A stretch of 58,221 bases of DNA, taken from positions 1 through 58,221 of the forward strand of contig JAIETO010000113.1 in assembly GCA_019745005.1 (NCBI GenBank), given 5' to 3'. This DNA comes from Burkholderiaceae bacterium (GTDB lineage Bacteria > Pseudomonadota > Gammaproteobacteria > Burkholderiales > Burkholderiaceae_D). The notes beneath the pieces were generated by a model. It ran no database searches, had not been told where the DNA came from, and was given only the letters and a program-made list of their open reading frames with translations. Of the stretch, positions 1 to 9,474 are shown piece after piece (the stretch's first letter is position 1; every line of letters begins with the position of its first letter). The position numbers and the translations under genes were made by a program.

Positions 1-824
1 AGTCCAAGGTATTCGCGTACCTCGCGCGGCGAAGCAACTGCTCTTCCAAGCGCCTTTGCTTGCGCTGTGATGCGATTGACGAGCATTTCATTGGTCGCCA
101 ACACCGTGCGTTCTGAATCGAACCAAAGATTATCTTCCAAGCCCACGCGCACGCCATCGCCCATTACGACGCCCAACGCGTTTGCTTGAGTTTGAAAACG
201 CCCTATGCCCGCTGTTGCCCAAATTGATTGCGCCGGTAAGTCCGCAATCAAGGTCGCTAGATGCATTAATGTTGCTTGTGCTGTGGAGGGGTTACCTAGC
301 AAGAAATTGAAGTAAAACGGTGGCTCAATTAAACCTTTATCTGCCAAAATTTTTGCAACGTTGATCATGCCAAGATCAAATACTTCAAGTTCAGGTTTGA
401 TGCCGCGTTCTTGCATTATTTCTGCAAGCCGCATAATCGTCGCCGGGGCGTTGAGGCTGGCTTCGTTTGAAAAGTTCATCGACCCCAAGGTTAAGCTCGC
501 CATGTCCGGCTTGCAGCGTCCCTCAAGATACAAACTGGCGGCACGCTTCTCTATTTCGGGAGAGCGACGACCGCTGGTCGTGGTGGTGATAAGCACATCT
601 GGACAGCTCGCCCGTATGCCCTCAATGATTGCCGCAACAATCGTAACGTCGTCGGTGGCGTTGCCACTGGCATCACGTGCGTGTAAATGCACCATAGATG
701 CACCAGCGATGACGCATTTTTCTACATTACGAATAATCTCCTCAACACTAAGGGGAACGTGCGGCGTCTGCGCGCGGCTAGGAATAAGACCTGTCGGCGC
801 TAGATTGATGATTAAGGGATTCAT
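1..824 (-). CDS. BKACE / DUF849 family protein (beta-keto acid cleavage enzyme), 3' end truncated by window edge
   Basis: Reverse-strand translation from ATG at 824 is open to the window edge: MNPLIINLAPTGLIPSRAQTPHVPLSVEEIIRNVEKCVIAGASMVHLHARD...GVRVGLEDNLWFDSERTVLATNEMLVNRI; typical DUF849 motifs. Absent from ORF track because no stop lies in the window; the + ORF 361..843 is antisense to it. Confidence 0.88.
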   Translation of the reverse strand, partial: MNPLIINLAPTGLIPSRAQTPHVPLSVEEIIRNVEKCVIAGASMVHLHARDASGNATDDVTIVAAIIEGIRASCPDVLITTTTSGRRSPEIEKRAASLYLEGRCKPDMASLTLGSMNFSNEASLNAPATIMRLAEIMQERGIKPELEVFDLGMINVAKILADKGLIEPPFYFNFLLGNPSTAQATLMHLATLIADLPAQSIWATAGIGRFQTQANALGVVMGDGVRVGLEDNLWFDSERTVLATNEMLVNRITAQAKALGRAVASPREVREYLG

Positions 825-916
825 ATTGAACACGATGGAGTGAGCCGACAGGATTGTTATCGTGGCGCGCAACCAGAAACGATACTGCGGAATGCCCACA
901 TTGTAATACGATTTAT

Positions 917-948
917 GGCAGCCAATTGCCGTAAGACAATTGGCTGCC
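917..948. repeat. Perfect 12-bp-stem hairpin (GGCAGCCAATTG-N8-CAATTGGCTGCC)
   Basis: Read directly; about 93 bp upstream of the BKACE start codon. Confidence 0.8.
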
Positions 949-986
949 AGCCATGCTTAGAACGATGCAAGGCTAGCTGACTTAGT

Positions 987-1168
987 TTTAACCCAAATTT
1001 TTCATTAGGATTTGTGACGATGGCGGATGCATTTTTCGAGGCGGTTTTGCTGCGACGGAGACGCCAATAGCCAGCTATTGGCACCGAAGAGCAGCGAAAA
1101 TGACCGAAAGTGCGCCGTCAGCTCACAAATAGCGCTGAAAGCGCGCCTATTGGAAAATCTGGGTTTAA
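987..1168. repeat. ~180 bp imperfect palindromic element (TTTTAACCCAAATTTTTCATTAGG ... CCTATTGGAAAATCTGGGTTTAA)
   Basis: Terminal arms are near-complementary and the interior also pairs (ATTTGTGACGATGGCGG.. / ..CGCCGTCAGCTCACAAAT), with centre CCAATAGCCAGCTATTGG. Confidence 0.7.
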
Positions 1169-1199
1169 GGTGCAACCGTATCAAACAAGCTGAAAAGGC

Positions 1200-1295
1200 T
1201 CGGATTAAGTCGAGTAAGCGGTCAAACGTTTGCATCGAGAAGCGCACCAGCAGGACTGATCTGTCTAAGCAGTCGCTTCATCAGAAATTCCCTAA
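1200..1295 (+). repeat. Dispersed repeat family R1, decayed copy
   Basis: Core GAGTAAGCGGTCAAACGTTTGCATCGAGAAGCGCACCAG resembles the core in the copies at 4287, 14611, 24555 and 43612. Confidence 0.6.
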
Positions 1296-1313
1296 ATTCG
1301 AAGTTAGACCCAT

Positions 1314-4148
1314 CTACTTCTTTTCTGGGTAAAGCACAGATCGCGCATAATTTTTTCGATCAAGGTATTTTTTTGCGACAGCTTTAATTTCCTCCGTGGT
1401 GATTGCACGAACTCTTTCGTCAAAACTAAAGGCCCGTTTTGGATCATCGCCGAGCAGTGCGCTGTCTTGAAGCAGGCTCACCCAATAGTCATTAGTTCGC
1501 AAGCGAACTTGGTGATTCTTTTTCCAATTCTCTTGCACTTTCGCGAGGTCTGCAGGTTCAGGGCCATCGGTTTGGAGTTTGTCGATTTCGGAAATGAGTG
1601 CGCTCACTACTTTTTCTACATTTTCTGGTGCGCAAGGTACTCGTGCTTCAATAAAAAAGCTCTGCGTCGGAAAACGAGTCAGATTGCCATTGAAGCCACC
1701 GCCATAAATTAAGCCTAGCTTTTCGCGCAAGACATCGGTAACTTTCAAATTCAGAATCTCTACCATCACCGATAATCGATTACTTTCGTCTAATGTGTAG
1801 GGCGCGGGGCCCGAAAAGATCAAGGACACTTGGCTCTTCTCAGCCGATCCGCTGAATACGTCTTGCTTCAGTTGCCCCGGCAAAGGATTGATACCCAAGT
1901 CTTTATATGCACTCGCTACTTGTGAGCTTGGCAAACTCGCGAGATAGCGGGCAAGAAGCGGTTTGATTTTTTCCACATCAAAACTACCCACAAGTGTGAA
2001 GTGCAGACCGTACGCGCTTCCGAAACGTTCTTGGTAAATCGCTAGGGCGCGCTCCATTTCCAGATGAGAAAAATCCTCTGGCTTGCGGGTCGACCACAAC
2101 CGGGGGTGATTATTGTAAATTTGCCGGTAAACAAGGTCGTTGAAAACCGCTTCTGGCGAAGCGAGTGCATTGCGCGCACTGTCTTGCGAATTGCGTAAAA
2201 ATGCTTGAAACAAATCTCGATCAACTCGTGGCTTTTGAAAGCCCAAATAAATCCCTTGCAACATTTCTTCAAAATCAGCGCTTGAGCTTGAACCGCTGAT
2301 GCTATCGAGGTAAGGTCCGATGGAGAAGCTAAAGTTAAACGATTTTCCAGCGGTAATTTTTTGAAACTCGCTCGGACTCAAATCATCAATCCCCATGCTG
2401 TACTTGACTGCCGCTGCAAAGTTGGCATTCATATAGTCGCTCTGTCCATACAATGACTGACCACCAAAGCGCGCGGCGCTCAAAACGATTTGATCATTTT
2501 GAAAATCGCTGGGTTTCAAGACCACTTTAAGACCGTTTGAAAGCTCTAAAGTCGTCGTTTGAAGTTGTGCATCGACCTTTTCTGAAACAATACTTCCCGT
2601 CTTGGGGAGTTCGAGAAGCAAGGTTTTACGCAATGCCGCTTCTTGCCTTTGTTCAACGATGGCTTGCTGCGCTTTCTCTACCGCATCGAGTAATTCTTCT
2701 TTGCTGGGTGCAGGTTGATCTTCTTTGTTACTGCCAACGTAGGCGACTAATTTGTCTTTACTGTGGGGGATCACTTGCTTCGTAAGTTCATTAATCTCGC
2801 CCAGCGTGATGGCGGGAACGAGTTCTTTCGCATAAAGTGATTCATTCGCCAGGCCAGGTAAGGACTCTTGCACGAGAAAGTTGCGCGCATATTCGGCGGC
2901 AAAGGTGGTTGAACTTATTTTATCCCGCTCCAGAAAAGCGTTGTCGATACCACGTAGGTAATTTTTTTTCGCACGCTCAAGCTCTTCCTCAGAAAAACCA
3001 AACTGACGTGCCCTCTCGTTCTCTTGTATCACAGCCGATAATGCTGGCGCGACGCCACCACGTCCTAAGACCGCCAAAATATTAAATGCTTCGTAGCCTG
3101 GCGCGATGGGTATAACACTACTGAAAGCAGTACGAAACGGCGGATTGGCTTGTTGCGCAAGTTCTTGCACTCGTTGTGCCAACATATTTATTACCAGACG
3201 TTTCAAGATTGCGTCGCGATAGTCCTTAATTATCTTTTGCGGCTTTGTAGTTGTGACCGGATACCGAACAAGTACAGTGTTGTCGGTAGCTTCCTTGTCT
3301 GTAATGATCAAGGCACTTGAGCCCACGCGCGGCGGTATTTTTGTATAGTTCCGAGGACGTTCCTTTTTGGGATTTTTCAAGTCTCTGAAATACTTATCGA
3401 TTAATTGTTCTGCCTCGACAACCTCAATATCACCCACCAAAATCACCGCCATTAAGTTGGGGCGATACCAATCCGCATAGAAGCGCTTGATTGCCGCTGC
3501 GGGCGCCGTCTTGATCACTGATTCGAGGCCAATCGGCAATCTTTGCGCGTAACGAGAACCATTGAATACTTCGGGCAGCAACAATTTGTTTATACGGTCA
3601 GCCAAACCCTTGCCCAGCCGCGCCTCTTCCAAAATAATTGCGCGCTCTTTGTCGATATCAAAACTATCCAGCGTGAGACCTTGTGCCCAATCGGACAAAA
3701 TTTGAAAGCCAACATCTAAATTCGCGCGATTTTCTGTCGGAATCGGGAGGATGTACACCGTCTCATCAAAACCCGTATAAGCATTGAGATCCGCCCCGAA
3801 CTTCACCCCGAGGGATTGCAGGTAAGAAACCAGTTCGTGTTTTTTGAAACGTTTAGACCCGTTAAACGCCATGTGTTCGGTGAAATGCGCTAAACCTTGT
3901 TGATCATCATCTTCAAGGATAGAGCCAGCTTTCACTACCAAACGCATTTCAACGCGTTTCTCTGGCTTACCGTTTTTATGGATGTAGTAGGTCAAGCCGT
4001 TTGGCAGCTTGCCGACTTTAACTTGGGGGCCAACCGGAATAGGGTCAGAAAGTTGAAACGAGGTTTGCGCTGAGGTTTGCTCGGCATAAAAGCCGACAAA
4101 TATCAAAATGAGCGCGGCGACGGCGGATTTCAGTCTGGACATTTGCAT
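1314..4148 (-). CDS. M16 family zinc metallopeptidase (insulinase/pitrilysin, PqqL-like), secreted
   Basis: 944 aa; N-terminal signal-like segment; HXXEH motif in GLAHFTEHMAFNGSKRF and downstream EE in IILEEARLGKG; two M16 halves. Confidence 0.93.
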   Translation of the reverse strand: MQMSRLKSAVAALILIFVGFYAEQTSAQTSFQLSDPIPVGPQVKVGKLPNGLTYYIHKNGKPEKRVEMRLVVKAGSILEDDDQQGLAHFTEHMAFNGSKRFKKHELVSYLQSLGVKFGADLNAYTGFDETVYILPIPTENRANLDVGFQILSDWAQGLTLDSFDIDKERAIILEEARLGKGLADRINKLLLPEVFNGSRYAQRLPIGLESVIKTAPAAAIKRFYADWYRPNLMAVILVGDIEVVEAEQLIDKYFRDLKNPKKERPRNYTKIPPRVGSSALIITDKEATDNTVLVRYPVTTTKPQKIIKDYRDAILKRLVINMLAQRVQELAQQANPPFRTAFSSVIPIAPGYEAFNILAVLGRGGVAPALSAVIQENERARQFGFSEEELERAKKNYLRGIDNAFLERDKISSTTFAAEYARNFLVQESLPGLANESLYAKELVPAITLGEINELTKQVIPHSKDKLVAYVGSNKEDQPAPSKEELLDAVEKAQQAIVEQRQEAALRKTLLLELPKTGSIVSEKVDAQLQTTTLELSNGLKVVLKPSDFQNDQIVLSAARFGGQSLYGQSDYMNANFAAAVKYSMGIDDLSPSEFQKITAGKSFNFSFSIGPYLDSISGSSSSADFEEMLQGIYLGFQKPRVDRDLFQAFLRNSQDSARNALASPEAVFNDLVYRQIYNNHPRLWSTRKPEDFSHLEMERALAIYQERFGSAYGLHFTLVGSFDVEKIKPLLARYLASLPSSQVASAYKDLGINPLPGQLKQDVFSGSAEKSQVSLIFSGPAPYTLDESNRLSVMVEILNLKVTDVLREKLGLIYGGGFNGNLTRFPTQSFFIEARVPCAPENVEKVVSALISEIDKLQTDGPEPADLAKVQENWKKNHQVRLRTNDYWVSLLQDSALLGDDPKRAFSFDERVRAITTEEIKAVAKKYLDRKNYARSVLYPEKK

Positions 4149-4286
4149 GATGCTGATTAGGTTTGAGATAAAACATCATCATACAAGTTTACAAAAATTA
4201 TTAACTTAATATCTTAAAGCTTTGTAATATAAAAAAACAAAAAAACCACCTCGATGGAGATGGCTACTTTTGAAAATATAAAACTG

Positions 4287-4423
4287 AGGAAGCTCTGATT
4301 AAGTTACTGCGCACGCAAATATTGTATCTGCGACACGCGCTACGTGCCTCGCTGTACAGTCGTACCGGTGCGATTCTCGATCCAAACGTTGGCCGCTCGC
4401 TACACTCAATCAGCGCTTCCCTA
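4287..4423 (-). repeat. Dispersed repeat family R1, copy with GGAAGCxCTGATTAAG / AATCAGCGCTTCC arms
   Basis: Reverse complement contains GTGTAGCGAGCGGCCAACGTTTGGATCGAGAATCGCACCGGTACGACTGTACAGCGAG, matching the R1 core; arms are inverted repeats. Confidence 0.75.
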
Positions 4424-4425
4424 AA

Positions 4426-4767
4426 TTAACGCTTAGCGCTGCATTGGCGCAATTCGCACTGTGCAAGAAAAACTTTCCCGTCATTGCATTGCATTCTGTA
4501 GATTTCAACTGGTCCTTGCTCAGTAATTAACCCTGCACCTTTGCCGCCTACGCACCCATAGTTTTGAGCAAGTTTTTCGACAGTGGTTGACGAGACGCCT
4601 GTGCGAAACTCAACTGTTTCCACTCGTACCGTTGTGGATGCCGGATTGGAAATTCGGCTGGTGGCTGATGTCGTTCCTTCTACATTTTTTGGCTTCGTCG
4701 CTGTTCTACATCCGGAAAAAGACAAAGCAAAAGCGCTACAACAAATGGATATCAGGATAAATTTCAT
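4426..4767 (-). CDS. Putative small lipoprotein, unknown function
   Basis: Within ORF 4426..4965; start chosen at MKFILISICCSAFALSFSGC (lipobox-like LSFSGC). Confidence 0.65.
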   Translation of the reverse strand: MKFILISICCSAFALSFSGCRTATKPKNVEGTTSATSRISNPASTTVRVETVEFRTGVSSTTVEKLAQNYGCVGGKGAGLITEQGPVEIYRMQCNDGKVFLAQCELRQCSAKR

Positions 4768-4916
4768 GTTTTTAAAAAAAATCAAATGGAAAACTATTGT
4801 AAAACGTGAAATTAATTTTTCTTCGTTTGAAATTGAGAACATGTAACTATTTGTGACAATTATTGATTTATGTTGTTTTACCACATCATCAACTGATAGT
4901 GTTACCGACCAATTGG

Positions 4917-5300
4917 TTACGACGTAGGGACTTTTCGCATCGCTGCAAGACCTAAAAGCGACCATGCTGCGAGAAAAGCCAAACCACCAATCGGCGTAAT
5001 GATGCCTAACTCCCGCACGCCAGTTAGCGCAAGTAAATACAGGCTGCCAGAGAATAAAACGATACCGGCCAACATCGACCAGCCAGACAATTTCAAGCAG
5101 CGCGAGCTTTTGTGTTCAAGCAAAACACCAATTGCCAGACAACCGAGTCCATGAATAAATTGGTAAAGCACGGCGGTTTGCCAAATGGCGAGTCGGTCGG
5201 CGGTCAAATACGCTTTAAGGGCGTGGGCACCGAAGGCGCCGCAGGCGACGGCAAGGAAGAGCACTGCTGATGCACAGGCGATGAAGTGGCGAGCTTGCAT
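4917..5300 (-). CDS. DUF423 family small membrane protein
   Basis: 127 aa, four hydrophobic segments, GAFGAHALKAYL and QTAVLYQFIHGLG motifs typical of DUF423. Confidence 0.88.
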   Translation of the reverse strand: MQARHFIACASAVLFLAVACGAFGAHALKAYLTADRLAIWQTAVLYQFIHGLGCLAIGVLLEHKSSRCLKLSGWSMLAGIVLFSGSLYLLALTGVRELGIITPIGGLAFLAAWSLLGLAAMRKVPTS

Positions 5301-5377
5301 GATAGTTTTTGACCTTGGTTGTGCAGAATTGTGGTGCTAACAGCCGACGAGATTTGCATCAGCTGCGGCGAGAAAAA

Positions 5378-5460
5378 ATATACTCCCTGAAAAAATATAT
5401 TTTTTATTTACTTTGCGCTTGTAAATAAAGCGCGTTAAAAAAATACGCCTAGCAGTATTG
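5378..5460. repeat. Dispersed A/T-rich repeat family R5 (TATACTCCCT ... GCGCTT-GTAAATAAAGCGC ... AATAC)
   Basis: Same module order as copies near 17249, 28226, 34519 and 54178. Confidence 0.6.
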
Positions 5461-5482
5461 TATAAAACAATGCCGCTAGGCG
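5437..5482 (-). terminator. Rho-independent terminator downstream of the indolepyruvate oxidoreductase gene
   Basis: Minus-strand hairpin CGCCTAGCGGCATTG-TTTTATA-CAATACTGCTAGGCG followed by TATTTTTTTAA. Confidence 0.75.
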
Positions 5483-5507
5483 CTTAACTGCAGAATGCGC
5501 TTGAGAA

Positions 5508-8500
5508 CTAAGCCGCCTTTTGCGTGGCTTTGGGGATGCCAGCAGGTGCATTAAATGCTGCTAGCAAACTCGCCTCCTTGGCTTTGGCCGCAAGCAGATG
5601 CCGTTCCTTGACATGACCATAGCCGCGTATGTCTTCAGGAATGCTCGCAATGGCAACTGCTTGGCTCAGATTTTCCTCGTTTAAGAGCGGCAATAAACGG
5701 CTGATGGTGCTCACGTAATCAATCGGCAAGGCGCGTTCCATTTTGCGCTCTGCTGTGTAGCCAAAAATATCCAAGGCAGTGCCACGCAGCGATTTCATTT
5801 TTGCGAGTAAGCCAAATGCTTTCATCATCCACGGACCAAATTGCTGCTTGATTAAATGACCTTGTTGATCGCGTTTTGCGAACAGTGGCGGTGCGAGGTG
5901 GAAATGAATCGCGTAGTCACCTTCAAACATCGAAGCGACTTTTTCCTCAAATTTGCCATTCGTATAAAGGCGCGCAACTTCGTACTCGTCTTTGTATGCC
6001 ATCAATTTAAACAGGTATTTAGCGACTGCTTCCGTTAAACGCAGCGGCTTGCCGTTGGCTATCTTGCTTTCTGCCGCTTTGACTTGGGCAACAAAGGCAC
6101 TGTAGGTTTGGGCATACGCTAAATTTTGGTACTCAGTCAAGAATGCTTCGCGCTTGAGTGTGATGTCTTCCAAACTCGGTGCGCGCTTTAATTCGATGAC
6201 TTGCGATGGCGCGACCAATCTTTGAACTGCCGCCAAATCATTCGCTGCGATGCGCCCCCAGTTAAAGGCTTGCTTGTTGAAATCAATCGACACCGCGTTC
6301 AATTCAATTGCGCGCATCAACGCCGCTTCAGTGAGAGGCACCCAACCTTTTTGCCAGGCGTAACCGAGCAGGAACATATTGGTCGCAATGTTGTCACCCA
6401 TTAAGGCGGTGGCAATGCCACTCGCATCGATTAATTGCACCCGCTCGCTACCGCAGGCTTTACGGATTTCGCTTTCCGCCCCATCGGCTGGGAATTGCCA
6501 ATTCGGGTTTTTGATAAAAGTGGCAGTTGGGCTGCTGCCTTGGTTGACGGCCGCAAAAGTGCGGCCTTCACCCATGCGGGATACGGCGTCTTTGCCTGCG
6601 GTGACGATTAAATCGCAACCAATCACCAAATCGGCCATGCCTGTGCCAACACGGGTGGATTGAATGTCGTCAGCATAGTTGGCGAGGCGTACATGCGACA
6701 TCACCGCACCGCCCTTTTGTGCTAAGCCCGTCATATCCAGCACTGAGCAGGCTTTGCCTTGCAAATGCGCGGCCATCGCCATGATCTGGCCGATGGTGAC
6801 GACACCTGTGCCGCCCACGCCCGTGACCAACACGCCAAACGGTTGCTCGGTAGTTGGCAACGTCGGCTGCGGCAAACTGCGCACATCAAGTGCATTGCCC
6901 GCCTCGATCTTGGTTTTGGGTGGCTTCTTTAATTTGCCCCCTTCCACCGTGACAAAGCTTGGGCAGAAGCCATTGACGCAAGAAAAATCTTTGTTGCACG
7001 ACGATTGGTTGATTTGCCGCTTGCGACCAAATTCGGTCTCTAAAGGCTCAACAGACAAACAATTTGATTGCACGCTGCAATCGCCACAGCCTTCACACAC
7101 CGCTTCATTAATCACAGCGCGTTTCGCAGGGTCGGGGAAACCCGGCTTGCCGTTCTTATCGATTTTTTTCCGGCGGCGGCGCTTTTCTGAGGCGCAAGTT
7201 TGATCATAAATCATCGCCGATACGCCTTTAACTTCGCGCAATTCACGTTGTACCGCATCGAGCTCACTACGATGGCGCACAGTGACGCCGGCCGCCCACG
7301 GATAACCAGCGGGATATTTTTCTGGCTCATCCGTCACCACAATAATCGGCGACACGCCTTCCGCAGCGATTTGGCGCGAAATCATGCCGGGATCGAGCGG
7401 GCCGTCAAACTCTTGGCCGCCTGTCATCGCGACTGCGTCGTTAAACAAAATTTTGTAGGTGATATTCACGTCACCCGCAATCGCTGCGCGAATTGCCAAT
7501 AAGCCCGAGTGATAATAAGTACCGTCACCTAAGTTACAAAAAACGTGGTTTTCTGTGGTGAACGGTGCTTGCCCGACCCACGTCACACCCTCGGCGCCCA
7601 TGTGGGTGAAGGTGGAGGTTTCTCTGTCCATCCAAGTCACCATATAGTGGCAGCCGATACCCGCTAATGCGCGGCTGCCTTGCGGTACTTTGGTGGAAGT
7701 GTTGTGCGGGCAACCCGAGCAGAAATGCGGTACGCGATCTTTATTCGCGTCTGGCTTGCCAATCACATTCAAGGCGGCTTCTTTTGCTTCCAAATACGCG
7801 ACCCGTTCTTTGACGCGCTGCTCCACAGGGTGACCCGCAAAGTAACGGCTAATGCGCGAGGCAATGGCGTGGGCGATTTGCGCGGGGCTGAGTTCATAAG
7901 TGGCGGGTAACAACCACTCACCATGCCCAGAGCCATGCAAGTTGCTCCATTCACCGCTGTCGTCAAACTTACCCACAACACGCGGGCGCACTTTGTCTTC
8001 CCAGTTGTACAACTCTTCTTTCAACGCATATTCAAGAATTTGACGCTTCTCTTCCACCACTAAAATTTCTTCAAGACCAGTGGCGAACTCGCGCACGCCT
8101 TGTGACTCTAGCGGCCAAGTCAGGCCAATTTTATACAGGCGTATGCCGATATCTTTCGCTACTTGTTCGTCAATCCCCAAATCTGCCAAGGCTTGACGCG
8201 TATCTAAGTAGGACTTACCTGCCGTAATAATGCCGATCTTGGCATTCGGGCTATCCCAAATAATTTTATTCAGCTTGTTGGCTCGCACGTAGGCTAAAGC
8301 CGCATACCACTTGTAGTTATTCATGCGGGTTTCTTGTGCTAGCACGGGGTCAGGCGTACGAATGTTGACGCCATCTGCTGGCAAATCAAAGTCAGTAGGA
8401 ATAATCGGTTGCACGCGATCAGGATTAATCTCTACCACGGCACCGGACTCAACAATATCAGTCACGCACTTCATCGACACCCATAAGCCCGTGTAGCGGG

Positions 8501-9101
8501 AAAGCGCAATGCCGTGCAAGCCATAATCCAGATATTCCTGCACTGACGAGGGATACAAGACGGGAATGCCGCAGGCTTTCAAGATATGTTCGCTTTGGTG
8601 CGCGGCCGTGGATGATTTAGCGGCGTGATCATCACCCGCCACCACGAGTACACCACCAAATTTGGAGGTACCCGCCAAATTGGCATGCTTAAACACGTCG
8701 CCGCAACGATCCACGCCCGGCCCTTTGCCGTACCACATGGCAAACACACCGTCGTATTTTGCGCCCGGGAACATATTCACCTGTTGCGTGCCCCAAACGG
8801 TCGTCGCTGCCAGATCCTCATTCACACCAGGATGAAACTTTACGTGATATTTGCTCAAATGCTTTTTTGCCTTAGCCGCTGTCAAATCGACGTTACCCAG
8901 TGGTGAGCCACGGTAGCCGCTGATGTAACCAGCGGTATTTAATCCGGCTTTTTCATCCGCCTGCCGCTGCAACATCATCAAGCGAATTAAGGCTTGCGTG
9001 CCTGTCATAAACGCGTGGCCACGGTCTAGGGTGTATTTATCGTCAAGGGAAATAGTTTGATCGACCAGCGCCTGCTGTTCGGCTTTGAGGGGTGCATTCA
9101 T
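5508..9101 (-). CDS. Indolepyruvate ferredoxin oxidoreductase family protein (fused subunits)
   Basis: ~1197 aa; MNAPLKAEQQALVDQTISLDDKYTLDRGHAFMTGTQALIRLMMLQRQAD start; TPP-binding region, ferredoxin-like CEGCGDCSVQSNC, and gamma domain GVGGTGVVTIGQIMAMAAHLQGK. ORF track gives 5508..9158. Confidence 0.93.
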   Translation of the reverse strand: MNAPLKAEQQALVDQTISLDDKYTLDRGHAFMTGTQALIRLMMLQRQADEKAGLNTAGYISGYRGSPLGNVDLTAAKAKKHLSKYHVKFHPGVNEDLAATTVWGTQQVNMFPGAKYDGVFAMWYGKGPGVDRCGDVFKHANLAGTSKFGGVLVVAGDDHAAKSSTAAHQSEHILKACGIPVLYPSSVQEYLDYGLHGIALSRYTGLWVSMKCVTDIVESGAVVEINPDRVQPIIPTDFDLPADGVNIRTPDPVLAQETRMNNYKWYAALAYVRANKLNKIIWDSPNAKIGIITAGKSYLDTRQALADLGIDEQVAKDIGIRLYKIGLTWPLESQGVREFATGLEEILVVEEKRQILEYALKEELYNWEDKVRPRVVGKFDDSGEWSNLHGSGHGEWLLPATYELSPAQIAHAIASRISRYFAGHPVEQRVKERVAYLEAKEAALNVIGKPDANKDRVPHFCSGCPHNTSTKVPQGSRALAGIGCHYMVTWMDRETSTFTHMGAEGVTWVGQAPFTTENHVFCNLGDGTYYHSGLLAIRAAIAGDVNITYKILFNDAVAMTGGQEFDGPLDPGMISRQIAAEGVSPIIVVTDEPEKYPAGYPWAAGVTVRHRSELDAVQRELREVKGVSAMIYDQTCASEKRRRRKKIDKNGKPGFPDPAKRAVINEAVCEGCGDCSVQSNCLSVEPLETEFGRKRQINQSSCNKDFSCVNGFCPSFVTVEGGKLKKPPKTKIEAGNALDVRSLPQPTLPTTEQPFGVLVTGVGGTGVVTIGQIMAMAAHLQGKACSVLDMTGLAQKGGAVMSHVRLANYADDIQSTRVGTGMADLVIGCDLIVTAGKDAVSRMGEGRTFAAVNQGSSPTATFIKNPNWQFPADGAESEIRKACGSERVQLIDASGIATALMGDNIATNMFLLGYAWQKGWVPLTEAALMRAIELNAVSIDFNKQAFNWGRIAANDLAAVQRLVAPSQVIELKRAPSLEDITLKREAFLTEYQNLAYAQTYSAFVAQVKAAESKIANGKPLRLTEAVAKYLFKLMAYKDEYEVARLYTNGKFEEKVASMFEGDYAIHFHLAPPLFAKRDQQGHLIKQQFGPWMMKAFGLLAKMKSLRGTALDIFGYTAERKMERALPIDYVSTISRLLPLLNEENLSQAVAIASIPEDIRGYGHVKERHLLAAKAKEASLLAAFNAPAGIPKATQKAA

Positions 9102-9474
9102 TCGGGGTCTCCGTACGTTTTTATAAGGGCAAGGGTTTGCCGTATTGGGGCTATGCAAAACTATTATGGACGACCTTTTGAGTTAGTCCATACAATTCTG
9201 TCAGCTTGCTAGAGTAAAGACTGCCTGTGCAAAGAACCATATCCAAGAACAAAAATAAAGACCAGTACAGTAGAGCAAACACATTTGAAAAGTGTACAGG
9301 TCGCAATCCAGCGGCTTGCTCAACGACAACAGTGGGAAAAAAAAGTAAAATAAGACTGCCAAAACAGCGTGCCGATTGATAATATCAATGGCTCAGCATG
9401 ACTGTTTTACAGCCTCAATCGCCTTAAAGACGATTCTGACGTTTTTATTCAATTTTTTGGTCAAAGAGGGGTGC

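Noticed and set aside
361-843. 160-aa plus-strand ORF
   Set aside because: Antisense to the BKACE gene, whose minus-strand reading is open from 824 to the window edge and has clear family motifs.
1005-1332. Overlapping ORFs 1005..1247 (-) and 1027..1332 (+)
   Set aside because: They run through palindromic repeats (R3 and R1) with no protein-family signature; best explained as repeat translation.
6679-7203. 174-aa plus-strand ORF and many other ORFs antisense to the indolepyruvate oxidoreductase
   Set aside because: Shadow ORFs opposite a strongly conserved long gene.
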